This document shows, piece by piece, positions 22,708-33,853 of a stretch of 51,679 nt of DNA. Origin of the DNA: Zygnema cylindricum (taxonomy: Eukaryota > Streptophyta > Zygnematophyceae > Zygnematales > Zygnemataceae); contig JBBHKE010003089.1 in NCBI GenBank assembly GCA_037447655.1, forward strand, positions 126,253 to 177,931, given 5' to 3'. Both the position numbers and the translations under genes were made by a program. Within the stretch, counting starts at the first letter, position 1. Every line of letters begins with the position of its first letter. Under the pieces are notes generated by a model. The model was not told the origin of the DNA. It did no database searches and saw only the letters and a program-made list of their open reading frames with translations.

Positions 22708-23800
22708 GAAGGATGGATCATCGACTCAGGTGCATCCATGCATATGTGTCGTGATAAGCAACTTTTCACTAAGCTAAGAAAGATCCCTACTATAGAGATA
22801 GAGTATGGGGATGGGAGAGTAGTTACTATAGATCTAGTGGGGTTAGTAGATCTGAAAGTCTTAGTGGAGGGTAAGACTTCTATACTTACATTCTCATATG
22901 TACTCTACATTCCTCAACTAAGTAAAAATCTTGTCTCTACGTCTGTGTTAGATGACAAGGAGTTTGATACCTTCACTAGAAATGGAGTCTTTACAGCTAA
23001 GTATGGGGATGAAGTCTACTTCACGGCACTTAACGGTAGCCAAGGCATGTTTAGGCTTAGCCTGAGTAATGAAAAGAAGAATGCTTATTATGTTGGTGTT
23101 CCAAAATTGATGATTTGGCATAAGCAATTGGTGCATGTGCATTTTGATATGTTGAGGGAAATGAAGAAGCTTAGTGTAGTAGAAGACATTCAGTTTGGTG
23201 ATAATAAAATGGTGGATGATTGTTGTGGATGTGCTCAAGGAAAAGCTCACAAACTTCTTTTTCCCAAAGTCGCCACATATTGGGGGGAAAAGGTACTAGA
23301 TCTAGTCCACACAGATATCTGGGGACCTGCAAGAGTACCTTTGGTTGGAGGGAATACGTTTATGTTAACAATAACCAATGATTGGTCTAGGTACTTTAAA
23401 GTCTACTTCGTAAAAACAAAGTGTGAAACACCAACTTACTTCAAAGAATATAAAGTCTGGAGTGAGAAGTTGCATGGAACCCCTATTAAGAGAATAAGAA
23501 GTGATAATGGGGGGGAATATACCTCTAACCAATTTGAGGAATACTTGAGAGATGAGAGAGTTGAGCACAAGAAAAATGTACCATATAACCCCGAACAAAA
23601 TGGGTTAGCTCAGAGATTTAATTGAACACTACGATATAGTGTATGTAGTATGTTGGATGATACGAAAATAAGTAAGAGATTTTGGGCAAAGCCATGAACT
23701 GTGCATACTACATTAAGAATAGAGTCCTTACCTCAGCCGTCAAGGGAATGACACCTTATGAGAGATGGTTTGGAAGGAAAACTGATATCTAACACTTTAA
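22708..23800 (+). pseudogene. Protease-integrase part of pol of element A (truncated)
   Basis: In the same frame as gag after a single TAG: aspartic protease WIIDSGASMHMC (22711-22746), then LSKNLVSTSVLDDKEF, the gag-pre-integrase domain IWHKQLVHVHFDM (about 23110-23150) and zinc-binding CCGCAQGKAHKLLFP. Integrase HTDIWGPARVP and catalytic DNGGEYTSNQF follow. A stop after LAQRFN, frameshifts, and truncation at 23800 by insertion of B complete the damage. Confidence 0.87.
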
Positions 23801-24834
23801 TGTAGAAATTAAAGGTAATTTTAGTATTTTCTAGGTTTGTAAAATGCACAAAAGAAGTAGAGGCAGTCTGACTCTAACTCCTCTCTCCAGCTTCCACACT
23901 TGTCGCAGTCATTAAAAGTTGGAGAGAGAGATAGAACCATGGCCGCCTATGTTATCCCAACGGAGAAAGACATTAGGTTGGTAGATTTACCAAAATAGAT
24001 CTTGGCAGACCCAGGATTTGAACTTGGTACCTGCCTTCCGTTAGGGCGGCCGATAGCCGGTTACCTTAACCAATTAGTCTAAGATCCAAGTTAAAGTATA
24101 TATGGTTTGGTAGCTATTTAAATGATGACACGTATGCTATTTCATTTAACGTGATATTTAGACATAGACACAGTTTGAAATGTACGAACTACGGAAAATC
24201 CGAAACGGATACCGCGCATCTTATTTCGAAGACGAAACAAATATTGCGCAAGTATTTATGACGGCCACGATTGTAATCCGGCTTAATCGAACGGCCACGA
24301 AGCATGCCGAGATCACGGAATAGGTTTTCGGAAGTTTGGGTTCAACGTCACATCAATTGCCATGTGGCACAATCACATTGGATTACGACATCTCCGGGGA
24401 TTACAGAAACGAATCCAAAAGTGACATGTGTCGACTTGTTGGCCATGTCGTACAATGGCCGTATAGAAAGTACACTGGCACCTGTACCTTTATGTATGAT
24501 ACAATATTATGATTGGTGCCGTACTTCGGTAGATAGAGTTTTACAAAGAGATGGGACTTGAAAAAATTTGATAGATTGGACGCTCTCTCCCAGAGAGCTT
24601 CTGTACAAAAGGTCAACTTTGACCCTTCATAACTTACTGCTCAAAGGAGAAAATTCAGAGATACTTTTTCCTATCGACTCAGGGGAGTTTTGTCTTCACT
24701 AGGGTGAAGGTAATAAGAGTTTTTGTCTGCCAGGGTGGCAGTTATTCTTGCTGAAACACAAAGGGGTCAGGGTTATCCTAGTGGCTTCGTGTGAGCTGCC
24801 TACTCTAAGGACCTAGGGAGGTCTTAGAGTTGCA
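23801..24834 (+). repeat. 5' LTR of element B
   Basis: 1034 bp, TGTAGAAATTAAAGG...TTAGAGTTGCA. B-type LTR: its 3' part (ACACAAAGGGGTCAGGGTTA) matches the 3' LTR of F and differs from A, C and D. It contains a GTAC cluster with GATTGGT at about 24445-24535. Confidence 0.85.
24004..24086 (-). other. tRNA-like Pol III module in LTR B (antisense)
   Basis: Minus strand: A-box-like TAATTGGTTAAGGTAACCGG (24057-24076), B-box-like GTTCAAATCC (24013-24022), TTTT about 20 nt later. Located 203-285 bp from the LTR start. Confidence 0.65.
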
Positions 24835-24849
24835 GGTTAGAGGCCCGCC
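24835..24849 (+). other. Primer-binding site of B (degenerate)
   Basis: GGTTAGAGGCCCGCC directly after LTR end TTGCA, 12 of 15 matches to the half-tRNA site. The gag ATG inside it is lost. Confidence 0.65.
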
Positions 24850-26363
24850 TTCTAGGGTGCCCATATTTTATGGATTTGGATTCATATACTGGGAAAGTAT
24901 GATGACAAGAGCTCTATGTGAGAAACGGTTTTGGGGAAAAGTGAGTGGACGGGTGAGGCATTTATCAAGTCTTGGGATACCTCCAAGTTTATAGGAGGAA
25001 GATTCACTAGACATGCAGATCCATCTTCAACAGAAGAGACAAAGAAAGGAGAGGTGGTGGATAAAGGAAAGGAGACGGAGATGGTCATATCAATAACAAT
25101 CGGTTTAGCATTCATGTCATCTATTTCGAGAAACGAGGAGAATGATATCAATGCTTGGGACTGCAACAATATGGCAGCTAAGCACTTCATCCTCCGCCAT
25201 GTTACTCAAGGGCTTGTATCTCCTCATTTGCAGGTAGAGAGGGCATTCGATCTTTGGGTGGCTCTCATAGAGATGTACCGAAGTGGTACGATTTAGCAAC
25301 AATAGTTGGCTGAACAGAAAATTAAGGAGTATGTATACAAAGGGGGGAAGATGTTGGATTTTTGCAATGAGCTTGCTACATTTTTCATGGAACTAGAGAA
25401 TGGTGGAAAAGTATTTAGTGAAAAAGAAAAGATTAAGTGTTTACTGATGAAGTTACGCGATGAGTTCGAGAACATAGTCAACCGTGTGTAGGACTTGGCG
25501 GACTCAAGGTGGATTTGGAATTCAGTGGTAGGGATGATTCTCGTTCGGGAGAATACGATTGAGATCCGAAGGGGAGGAAAGAGTGGGCAAGCCTTGGCAG
25601 CAGGGACAGATTGGAGGAACAATGATTCCAGGAAACAGGTCAAAAATTATCGAGGGGAGGGGCAGAAAAATCATATCAATGAGTTCAGACCAAGGACCCC
25701 CAAGGGTTTGTGCCATTTTTGTAAGAAACTAGGGCTTTATTTGGCTCAGTGCACTAAGTTAACAAAGCTGCGGTTAAAGGAGGGGCACAACGGTGGATCC
25801 CCGAGAGGAAAAAAAAAGGCCCTTGTGACAGAGGTACATGAGGCGGAATCCGAGGACGAGGACGATGAACTTTTATTGGATGAGGAGTTGGAAGCGAAAA
25901 ACGAGGTCGAAATTCCACAAAAGCAGAAATGTGCTTTCGGTGGATTGAAAGGTGAAGCAAGTTGGATTGTAGATTTAGGTGCCTCCATGCACATGTGTAA
26001 GGATAAACACCTGTTCACTAAGATAAGAAAGATTCCCACCGTAGAGATAGAGTACGGGGATGGGTGGATAGTCACTACTACTCTTGTAGGATTGGTAGAT
26101 CTGAAAGTATAGGTAGAAGGAAAGACATCTATAGTTACATTCTCCGATGTATTGTTTATTGCAGAGCTGAACAAAAACCTCATCTCTACGTTTGTATTAG
26201 ATGATAAGGGTTTTGATACTAGCACTAGGAAAGGAGTCTTTACTACTAGTTTTTTGGAGGAAGTGTGTTTTACAGCTGAAAATGGTAGCTAAGGGATGTT
26301 TAGGCTGATTTTAAGCAATGAAAAGAAGAAACTTTATTATGCTAGTGTTCATGATATAAAGTT
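24850..26363 (+). pseudogene. gag-protease of element B (decayed)
   Basis: Capsid region with NNMAAKHFILRHVTQGLVSP, several stops (for example after YRSGTI and IVNRV), and nucleocapsid CHFCKKLGLYLAQC in which the knuckle histidine is replaced by Leu. The acidic linker EDEDDELLLDEELEAKNEVE follows. The protease WIVDLGASMHMC has Ser/Thr of D-S/T-G replaced by Leu, which should inactivate it. It breaks at VHDI where C inserted. Confidence 0.85.
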
Positions 26364-26571
26364 TGTTCAAATTAATAGATTTCTAGAGTATTTTCTAGGT
26401 ATAAATATGTTAGTATAAAAGGAAAAGAATAGGATCGACAGCCTGCCTCCACCTCCTCTCTCTAGCCCCCATACTTGTTGTAGTCACTAAAGGATAGAGA
26501 GGGTGGTTGAACCATGGCTCCCTGAGTTCAACAGACAGTTATTTTTAGTAGGTTACTTAAAAGAATCCTAA

Positions 26572-26652
26572 CGGACCTAGGACTTGATCTCGGTACGTGC
26601 CGTTCGTCAAGTTCGCCGGTAGCGGTCACCTTTATCCTATTAGACTAGGACC
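26572..26652 (-). other. tRNA-like Pol III module in LTR C (antisense)
   Basis: Minus strand: A-box-like CTAATAGGATAAAGGTGACC, B-box-like GAGATCAAGTCC, then TTTT about 20 nt further. Located 212-292 bp from the LTR start. Confidence 0.6.
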
Positions 26653-27683
26653 AATGCTAAATGCTGTAAGGTATGATAGATATATATTTATTTAAGAGTG
26701 AACAAATTCATTTAACTTAAACGACATACGGCATGCATAGATACAATTTTGTAAATTACGAAGTATGATACTATTTCAAAACGGATACCACGCATTTTGT
26801 TTCGACAGCGAAACGAATATTACACAAGTATTTATTACGTTTGAGATTGCATTTTGGTTCATATCTCAAAATTCTATGGGCTCTATTGCCCACAGAATTC
26901 GCAGATCCAAAAGAAGCTAATCTAGATAGTGCCAACTCCAAGTTGATATAAACCCAAATGAATGATCCCTTGACAATCATAACCCCAATAAAGCTTCACC
27001 CCTGTGAAGGGAAGACCTTCTGTGTGCTCAATTCCACCACAGAATGCAAAGCTTGAATATGTGATTTGGACAATATTCCCCACTTTGACTTTCCCACTGA
27101 ATAAGTGCCACCCTCGCACGCAAAGACTTTGACCGACTACTCCCTTGTGTAGCTTGGACTCCCCCGAGTCCGCAGCAAAAAGAATCACTAAATTTGCTCA
27201 CCCGAGCATTAAGTTATGGCTGGTCAAAGATGACCTTTATAGGTACAAGCTCTCTTAGAGAGAGGTACCTAAATATCACTAAGTCTTGGTCTGCCTACTC
27301 ACGACTACCTACTACTAAACCCTAGTCCAATAAGAACACTATATAGTAGAAGAAGGTACAATTGGAGATGTACTTAATATACGGCCATTGTACGACATGG
27401 TCTACAAGGTGACACCTGTCAAATCGGGAGCCATGGTTCCTCCTCCCATCTTCTCCGGTATCAAATAATGTGACGCCACGTGGCATCGTGTGACGCTATC
27501 TCCGAATGCCGCCAAAAGCTCACTTCGCGTGGCGGCTACAATGCCGGCCGTTCGATCAAAACATATTTTACACGGTTTAGATTCGCGCAAATGCATGAAT
27601 TGTTCTCTTCGTTAGTCTGGTGTTAATTAGCTGTGACATTAATGTTTATTAATTTTTGAAACCCGTGACGTGTATCGTTTCGT

Positions 27684-27750
27684 AGCGCCTTAATGGTTAA
27701 GGCGTTGGGCTATAGAGATTCCAGAGGCAACAAGTTCAAATCTTTGAGTA
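27684..27750 (+). other. Second tRNA-like module in D 3' LTR (antisense to D)
   Basis: GCGCCTTAATGGTTAAGGCG gives a tRNA-like D-arm/A-box and AAGTTCAAATCTT a B-box-like site, followed shortly by TTTT. Confidence 0.6.
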
Positions 27751-27830
27751 GCTTTTAGTTATTTGTCATTCTTTCTGGCAATTCTCTACCTGAACACCTT
27801 TTAATACCTATTGTACCCAAAATATCTCAA

Positions 27831-27910
27831 CGTTGATCTGGTCTAATGGCTAAAGCTTACTTAAATCCTTTAACGGCTTGTAGGTGCCAGGATCAAATCC
27901 TTGATCCGAC
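27831..27910 (+). other. First tRNA-like module in D 3' LTR (antisense to D)
   Basis: A-box TGGTCTAATGG (27839-27849) fits TRGYNNARYGG exactly. B-box-like GGATCAAATCC (27890-27900). T-stem 4 of 5 pairs and a partial acceptor stem (GTTG with CGAC) can form. TTTCTTTTT follows. Confidence 0.7.
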
Positions 27911-28116
27911 GGTTTCTTTTTGGTACAAACTAAGTATTAGCTTGTTTTTTGTCTACTTGGACATTATAGACAGCCATGGCTCTAGCTCTCTCTCCGGTCT
28001 TCAGTGACTGCAACAAGTATGGGGACTGGAGAGTTTGATCGAGAAGTAGGCTGCCTTTGCTAACTTACTCTATTTATTTTTCCAATACAGACCTAGAAAA
28101 TACATCAATTTCAACA

Positions 28117-28784
28117 CTCCCCTTATTTTCTAGTCTACCTTCTTTTCAACTCCCACTAAAAAACATTTTTTTTTTCTTTTCCTGTTTCTTTTCTCCTCGT
28201 AAAACTTTCAGTGAATACCCTCGTATTTAAAGAAGTGTATTAAGTGAAACGAAATAATAATACCATCATACATTTTATTTTGCATGCCATTTTTCATAAA
28301 CCCGAGAAAATATTTTATCCACCTCATCTCTTTTCCATCCACGCTAAATCCAATTTCCCTCTTGCAATTCAAACAGCAAGCCCCATCTCCAATATGCAAC
28401 ACACACCCAGATGCTAACCCTTTTACAGGCACATCTTCATAAATGCCACCCCTCCCATTAGTGATGTCAAATCCATTACCCCCCAAATTTTCCCAAAATA
28501 CAAGTGTCCCCACTAATTTCCTCATAAGATCTACTTCTTCCGTACTCATATTTTTATCCATGATACTCACCCTATTTCTGAACTTTCCTCACTCTCTCCA
28601 ATGGAACTTCTTCCGCTATCACTCTCTGTTTTTATTCCCAATAAATATTTCTCCTCCCCTAAACCTTTCATTACATATTCCTCTTCTCCCCTATCTTTTA
28701 AAACCCCCTCTAGATTTACTTCTCCCCTTACTTCGAAAGCCGTTGAAGTCTCCTTTTCCGACCAGTTTTCAGTTTCCAAAATAT
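28117..28784 (-). pseudogene. RT and RNase H scraps of element D
   Basis: Between gag and the polypurine tract are short blocks such as MKGLGEEKYLLGIKTESD (compare MKDIGEAKYILGIQVERD of F, RT C-terminus) and VLHIGDGACCLNCKRE (compare VLYVGDGAYCWSSKHQ, RNase H). Frames are broken. They show that D arose by deletion of a full copia element. Confidence 0.75.
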
Positions 28785-30056
28785 CTAATAAATTATCCTC
28801 ATTATTTTTTTTTTCCCTTTTTCAATTATAGATTCTAGATTTGACTTTCTATACTCCTTGACAACCACATCATGTCTAACTCCCTTAAGTTCCTCCCTTC
28901 CCTTTACTTCCCTTATACCTCCAAAAGCACACTGTTGCTTTCGTGGAATTTCTATGTACTTTTCTCTCTTCTCCATTCTACCGATGTGGAGAAGCTCTAA
29001 GATTTCTTTATCCTCTTTCAGCTCTTCCCTTTCTTCCTCCTCATCCACATTCCAACTTCTAAGTTCTTCCAAACAAAGACACTCCTCCATATAATGACCC
29101 GGTTCCCTACAAAAGAAGCAAACACCCTTTTTCAAAGCTCCTGTTCATTTTCCTCTCCCTCTCTTTCCACCAAAGTTCCGATAAGGTTTACCTTTGTCTT
29201 TCTTCCTCTCATCACGCTTCCGCTCGTCACCACCGCTCCTCTCATCACGCTTCCGCCAATCACCACTAGCTGTAAATGTATTAACCCTGTCACTTTCCCT
29301 ACGAAGCTCCAAAGTGCTTTCCCTCACAAGAATTATCCCCGTGGTAAAGCTCCAAGTCCATGAGGAGCCATCCATAGCCATTATATGACAAATGATATTT
29401 TCGTACTCATCTGGGAGTTTCATAAGTAGTGTATTAATCTTCCTCTCCTCAGATTCTACATATCCTGCACTAGCAAGCTCAACATATAGCGCAGCAATTT
29501 CATTGCAAAACTCTATCATGCTACCGCCTTTATAAACATAGGCATCTATTTCTTGTTTTACTAATTGCTGATTCTGAATAGTCTCGCTCTTATAAATCTG
29601 ACTTAGTGCTTCACATATCTCTGAAGACTTCATTAAGTTTATAAGAGTGATAGCTATAGACTTAGACACGTTTCTAAGTATGAGATGCTTTGCTATAGTG
29701 TTTCTGTATTCCCATATTTTTTTGTCATTTTCTTCAGTTTTCATCCCTACAAGTGGAACCATAGTCGAGAGCTTAGCTCCCCTCACCATCGGTGTTGCTT
29801 TTCCCTTCTCCCATTTTCCCCCTTCTATGGCAATGATTTTCCCTTCACCTTCCTTTACATCTGAACTCCAGTTGATTTTCTCGGCAGCCCTAGATGATTC
29901 TCCATAGTGATTTCCTCCAAAGCCCGGTGGAGAACACCTCACTTGTCCCAAAACAATTCCCCATAAGTGCTTCTCGAAAAGCAATCCCTCCATCATAAAT
30001 CCCCAATAAGTGAAGTCTGTTCCATCAAACATAGGCACCCTAGATGGTGGGCCCAT
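28785..30056 (-). CDS. gag of element D with one internal TGA
   Basis: Gag polyprotein starting MGPPSRVPMFDGTDFTYWGF at the ATG inside the primer site. One frame runs 303 codons to a TGA at 29147-29145 and then continues open for about 120 codons through nucleocapsid knuckle CFFCREPGHYMEEC (29120-29079) to KQQCAFGGIREVKG and beyond. Apart from that single stop no frameshift is visible, much better preserved than gag of A, B or E. The TGA may be a recent mutation or be read through. Confidence 0.8.
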
Positions 30057-30060
30057 AACC
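30046..30060 (-). other. Primer-binding site of D
   Basis: Minus strand GGTTATGGGCCCACC right after the LTR end TTTCA. Exact complement of GGTGGGCCCATAACC, the anticodon arm of plant initiator tRNA-Met as I recall it. The gag ATG lies inside it. Confidence 0.8.
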
Positions 30061-30875
30061 TGAAATTCTATGGGCTCCATTGCCCACAAAATTCGCAGAT
30101 CCAAAAGAAGCTAATCTAGATAGTGCCGACTCCAAGTTGATATAAACCCAAATGAATGATCCCTTGACAATCAAAACCCCAATAAAACTTCACCCCTGTG
30201 AAGAGAAGACCTTTTGTGTGCACAGTTCCACCACAGAATGCAAAGCTTGAATATATGATTTGGACAATATTCCCCACTTTGACTTTCCCACTGAATAAGT
30301 GCCACCCTAGCACGCAAAACTTTGATCGACTACTCCCCTGTGTAGCTTGGACTCCCCTGAGTCCGCAGCAAAAAGAATCACTGAATTTGCCCACCCGAGC
30401 ATTAAGTTATGGCTGGTCAAAGATGGCCTTTATAGTTACAAGCTCTCTTAGAGAGAGGTACCTAAATATCACTAAGTCTTGGTCTGCCTACTCACGACTA
30501 CCTACTACTAAACCCTAGTCCAATAAGAACACTATATAGTACAAGAAGGTACAATAGGAGATGTACTTAATGTACGGCCATTGTACGACATGGTCTACAA
30601 GGTGACACCTGTCAAATCGGGAGCCATGGTTCCTCTTCCCATCTTCTCCAGTATCAAATAATGTGACGCCATGTGGCACCGCGTGACGCTATCTCCGAAT
30701 GCCGCCAAAAGCTCACTTCGCGTGGCGGCCACAATGGCGGCCGTTCGATCAAAACATATTTTACACGGTTCAGATTCGCGTAGATGCATGAATTGTTCCT
30801 CTTCGTTAGTCTGGTGTTAATTAGTTGTTACATTAATGTTTATTTATCTTTGAAACCCGTAACGTGTATCGTTTC

Positions 30876-30940
30876 GTAGCGCCTTAATGGTTAAGGCGTT
30901 GAGCTATTGAGATTCCAGAGGCAACAGGTTCAAATCTTTC
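30876..30940 (+). other. Second tRNA-like module in D 5' LTR (antisense to D)
   Basis: GCGCCTTAATGGTTAAGGCG followed by B-box-like GGTTCAAATCTT, closer to consensus than its twin at 27684. Confidence 0.62.
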
Positions 30941-31027
30941 TATAGAAGCTTTTAGTTATTTGTCATTCTTTCTGGCAATTCTCTACCTAAACAGTTTTAA
31001 ATACCTATTGTACCCAAAATATCTCAA

Positions 31028-31107
31028 CGTTGATCTGGTCTAATGGCTGAAGCTAACTTAAGTCCTTTAACGGCTTGTAGGTGCCAGGATCAAAACCTTG
31101 ATCCAGC
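31028..31107 (+). other. First tRNA-like module in D 5' LTR (antisense to D)
   Basis: A-box TGGTCTAATGG at 31036-31046 (exact consensus) and B-box-like AGGATCAAAACC at 31086-31097. T-rich run after it. Confidence 0.68.
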
Positions 31108-31845
31108 GGTTTCTTTGTGGTACAAACTAAGTATTAGCCTGTTTTTTCTGTCTACTTGGACATTATAGACAGCCATGGCTCTAGCTCTCTCTCCCGTCTT
31201 CAGTGGCTGCAACAAGTATGGGGACTAGAGAGTTTGATCGAGAAGCAGGCTGCCTATGCTAACTTACTCTATTTATTTTTCCAATACAGACCTAGAAAAT
31301 ACATTAATTTCAACGGCGCACATTATCCCCGCGATCTCGAAATGGTCACTTTTGCATTTAGTTACGTGGCATGACCTGGCACCACGTGGAGAGATAACGT
31401 TCGGTCGCGGGAAATCCGATGAACATACGGACGAGTGAAAAATGGACACACGTCTGCTTAATAGCCTTGTCGTACATAGGCCGTACAAAAGGTAAACTGG
31501 TAGTAGTACTTTTTGGTACTGTACAGTATTTTGATTGGTCCGTACTTCTGTAGATAGGAGTTATTAGAGGGAATCAGGATTTAGTAAATTTTGGTAGGCT
31601 ATCACCTCTCTTTTTTAGAGTTTGTACAAATTGGCATTTTTACTCCCTCATAACTTATCGCCTGGTTGGGCGTTTCCTAAGATTCTTTTTCCTACAGACT
31701 TAGGGGAGTCCAGGCTTCACAGAGGTGCTGTCACATTGTCCGCTTGTTTGCTTAGGTAGCAGTGGTTGCCATTGAAATTGAGTTAGTTCATAACTATCTA
31801 AAGGCTTCCTGATATTCTGTAGTCCAATGGAGGACACAAAATTGC

Positions 31846-32842
31846 AATGTTGTGGCAGAAGAGGCTTGGGCATGTGAATCTAGATAAGTTAAGAGAGATG
31901 AAAAAGATGGGAGTAGTGGAAGGGATTTAGTTCGGTGAGAGTGAGAATCTAAGACATTGTAGTGGATGTGCTCAAGGTAAAGCACACAGGTTACCCATCA
32001 CAAAAACTTCCTCCTATAAGGGAGAAAAGATTCTAGATTTAGTACACACAGATATTTGGGGGCCAGCCAGAGTGCCATCACCCAGGGGGAAGAGATTTAT
32101 GATGACTATCACTGATGATTGGTCTCGGTATTCCAGGGTGTGTTTTTTGAAAAATAAGTCGGAGGCTGAAGAATGTTTAAAACAATATTAAGCATGGAGT
32201 GAAAAACTTCAAAAACCTCAAACAAGAGAGTAAGGAGTGACAATGGTGGAGAGTATACCTCTAACCAGTTTGAGGATTTTGTGAGAGAAGATCGAGTGCA
32301 ACACCAAAAGACAGTTTCTGAAAATCCTGAGCAAAATGATGAAGCTGAAAAATATAATAGAACACTGAGTGATACTGCTAGGAGTATGATGTCAGATAAG
32401 AAGATAGGAAAGAAGTTTTGGGCTGAAGCAATGAACTATGCAAATTATCTCAATAATATAGTTCTTACTTCAACAATAAAAGACCAAACACCCTATGAGA
32501 GATGGAATGGCCGAAAACCATATATTTCACACTTAAAGGTTTTCGGTAGTCAAGTGTTCAGTTTAGACACAGATCGGTCAAAGTGGAAGTTCGACCTAAA
32601 AAGGAAAACCAAGATATCTACTAGGATATGATGAAGATGTAAAAGGATATAGAGTCTATGATTTCAAAAGAGACGATATTATCATAGTGAAGCATCTAGT
32701 GGTTATAGATGAAAGAAAATCTATAGACCCGTTTAAGCATACAAAGACAGTAAAAATCGGATTTGAGTCAAAAAAAATTGATGACTTTGAGATTCCAAAC
32801 TCTTCTAGATTTCAAGAAGATGATGATCTTGCAGGTACAGGT
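31846..32842 (+). pseudogene. Integrase region of element B (decayed)
   Basis: Gag-pre-integrase LWQKRLGHVNLDKLREMKKM, zinc-binding CSGCAQGKAHRLP, integrase LVHTDIWGPARVPSP and ITDDWSRYSRV. The catalytic segment is frameshifted. ARSMMSDKKIGKKFWAEAMN follows (32374-32433), then the C-terminal domain and linker FQEDDDLAGTG. Interrupted by E at 32843. Confidence 0.85.
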
Positions 32843-33838
32843 TGTTGAAATAAGAAATCTTAATACTCACTAAACAGAGCTGTGAGGAGAGACCAAGTAC
32901 TTAGAATATTTTGGTCTAGATAAGTTGTAATACTTACCTCATTTAGTGTGACAGTAGCAGTAGTACTTTTGAAGTGTATTGTACTTCTACAGGGACACGC
33001 GTCAAAAATTAAACATCAAACAAGTTTTTGGGAAAGCGCCGACACACTTTACCACGCGTCACACATCGAACGAATACTGTTGAAAAATCGGACGGATGGA
33101 GACTCAACCAATTATCAGCAAAGATAGTGGTACAACATTCAACGACAACTATAGATGCGAATCGAGTGAACAGACGAGATTCACGTGGGACCACAAATGA
33201 CTCATCACTTTGTAGGATCTCAGGTGACTTGGAGCACTTGATCAACAGTCGGCTAGACGCTAGCATCCACTGCTGACTAAGCACCCTGAACACTACTGTA
33301 CGAGAATCTATTTGCATATCTAAAACACAGTAGTCTTTACTTAGCAAATTAGAATCTAGCGTTCCACTAAGTATATTTTTGTTTAGTAGTCAAATAGGGT
33401 TTGGACGTACTCACAGTACAAATAGTGTACTGATTCGGTACCTTGTCGTAGTGTAGTACAGTACTGTTGTTCCAGGTGTAGACATCGGATTAGTTAGTTT
33501 TCAGTAGATACTCTCTGTTACTATAAAGTTATGACTTAGCCAAAATTGTAAGCATCCAATATTGAGATCTAACTCTTTGAGGGACAGTTTTTGGGAAACT
33601 TCCAAGTGTTATATCTTATGGTATATAGGTTCAATTGGGCTGCAATTTTGGGAATTGGCAAACTATATGTGATACTCTTTTATTGTGGAATTTGGTGATA
33701 TTTGGAAACTGTGAGCACATTTTGTGTTATATCAAAGTTGGTTGTTTGATAGGATTTCTGGTAGCTTTTGCTGAAGTCTATGTCTACATCTACTACTACT
33801 GGTGGACCTCCACATGCAACTGTGGTTGTAGAACAACA
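32843..33838 (+). repeat. 5' LTR of element E
   Basis: 996 bp, TGTTGAAATAAGAAATC...GTAGAACAACA. Several GTAC motifs lie between 33412 and 33470. Confidence 0.92.
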
Positions 33839-33853
33839 GGTTATGGGCCTTTC
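33839..33853 (+). other. Primer-binding site of E
   Basis: GGTTATGGGCCTTTC directly after LTR end AACA. The first 11 bases match the half-tRNA-Met site. The gag ATG (33843) lies inside. Confidence 0.75.

Larger units (their letters stand above)
20598..23800 (+). mobile_element. Copia-type LTR retrotransposon A (5' part)
   Basis: 5' LTR 20598-21601, degenerate half-tRNA primer site 21602-21616, gag, protease and integrase core. It ends at 23801 where the LTR of element B begins. The RT, RNase H and 3' LTR of A are not seen elsewhere in the window. Confidence 0.88.
26867..28116 (-). repeat. 3' LTR of element D
   Basis: 1250 bp. On the minus strand it begins TGTTGAAATTGATG and ends near CATAGAATTTTG. 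A polypurine tract AAAATAAGGGGAG (28117-28129) precedes it. Carries two antisense tRNA-like segments. Confidence 0.87.
26867..31315 (-). mobile_element. Non-autonomous gag-only LTR retrotransposon D
   Basis: Two long LTRs (5' LTR 30061-31315, 3' LTR 26867-28116, roughly 95% alike by eye) flank only 1944 bp of internal sequence. That sequence holds a primer site, gag, a short scrap of RT C-terminus and a scrap of RNase H. Protease, integrase and most of RT are absent. It resembles TR-GAG-type elements that depend on another copy's Pol. No clear target duplication was found. Confidence 0.85.
30061..31315 (-). repeat. 5' LTR of element D
   Basis: 1255 bp, counterpart of the LTR at 26867-28116. 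It differs by substitutions and a few small indels. Its outer end reads GTTGAAATT with the expected terminal T altered or lost. Confidence 0.87.
26364..31845 (+). mobile_element. Solo LTR C inserted in B, itself interrupted by D
   Basis: The left part 26364-26866 (TGTTCAAATTAATAG...) and right part 31316-31845 (...GGACACAAAATTGCA) together make a single LTR of about 1033 bp with no internal region. Flanks AAGTT (26359-26363) and ATGTT (31846-31850) look like a 5-bp target duplication with one change. B pol continues directly after it. D occupies 26867-31315. Confidence 0.8.

Noticed and set aside
27684-27910. Genuine tRNA genes in LTR D
   Set aside because: Acceptor stems pair poorly, the spacing is slightly long and both copies sit at a fixed LTR position. 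I call them tRNA-like modules instead.
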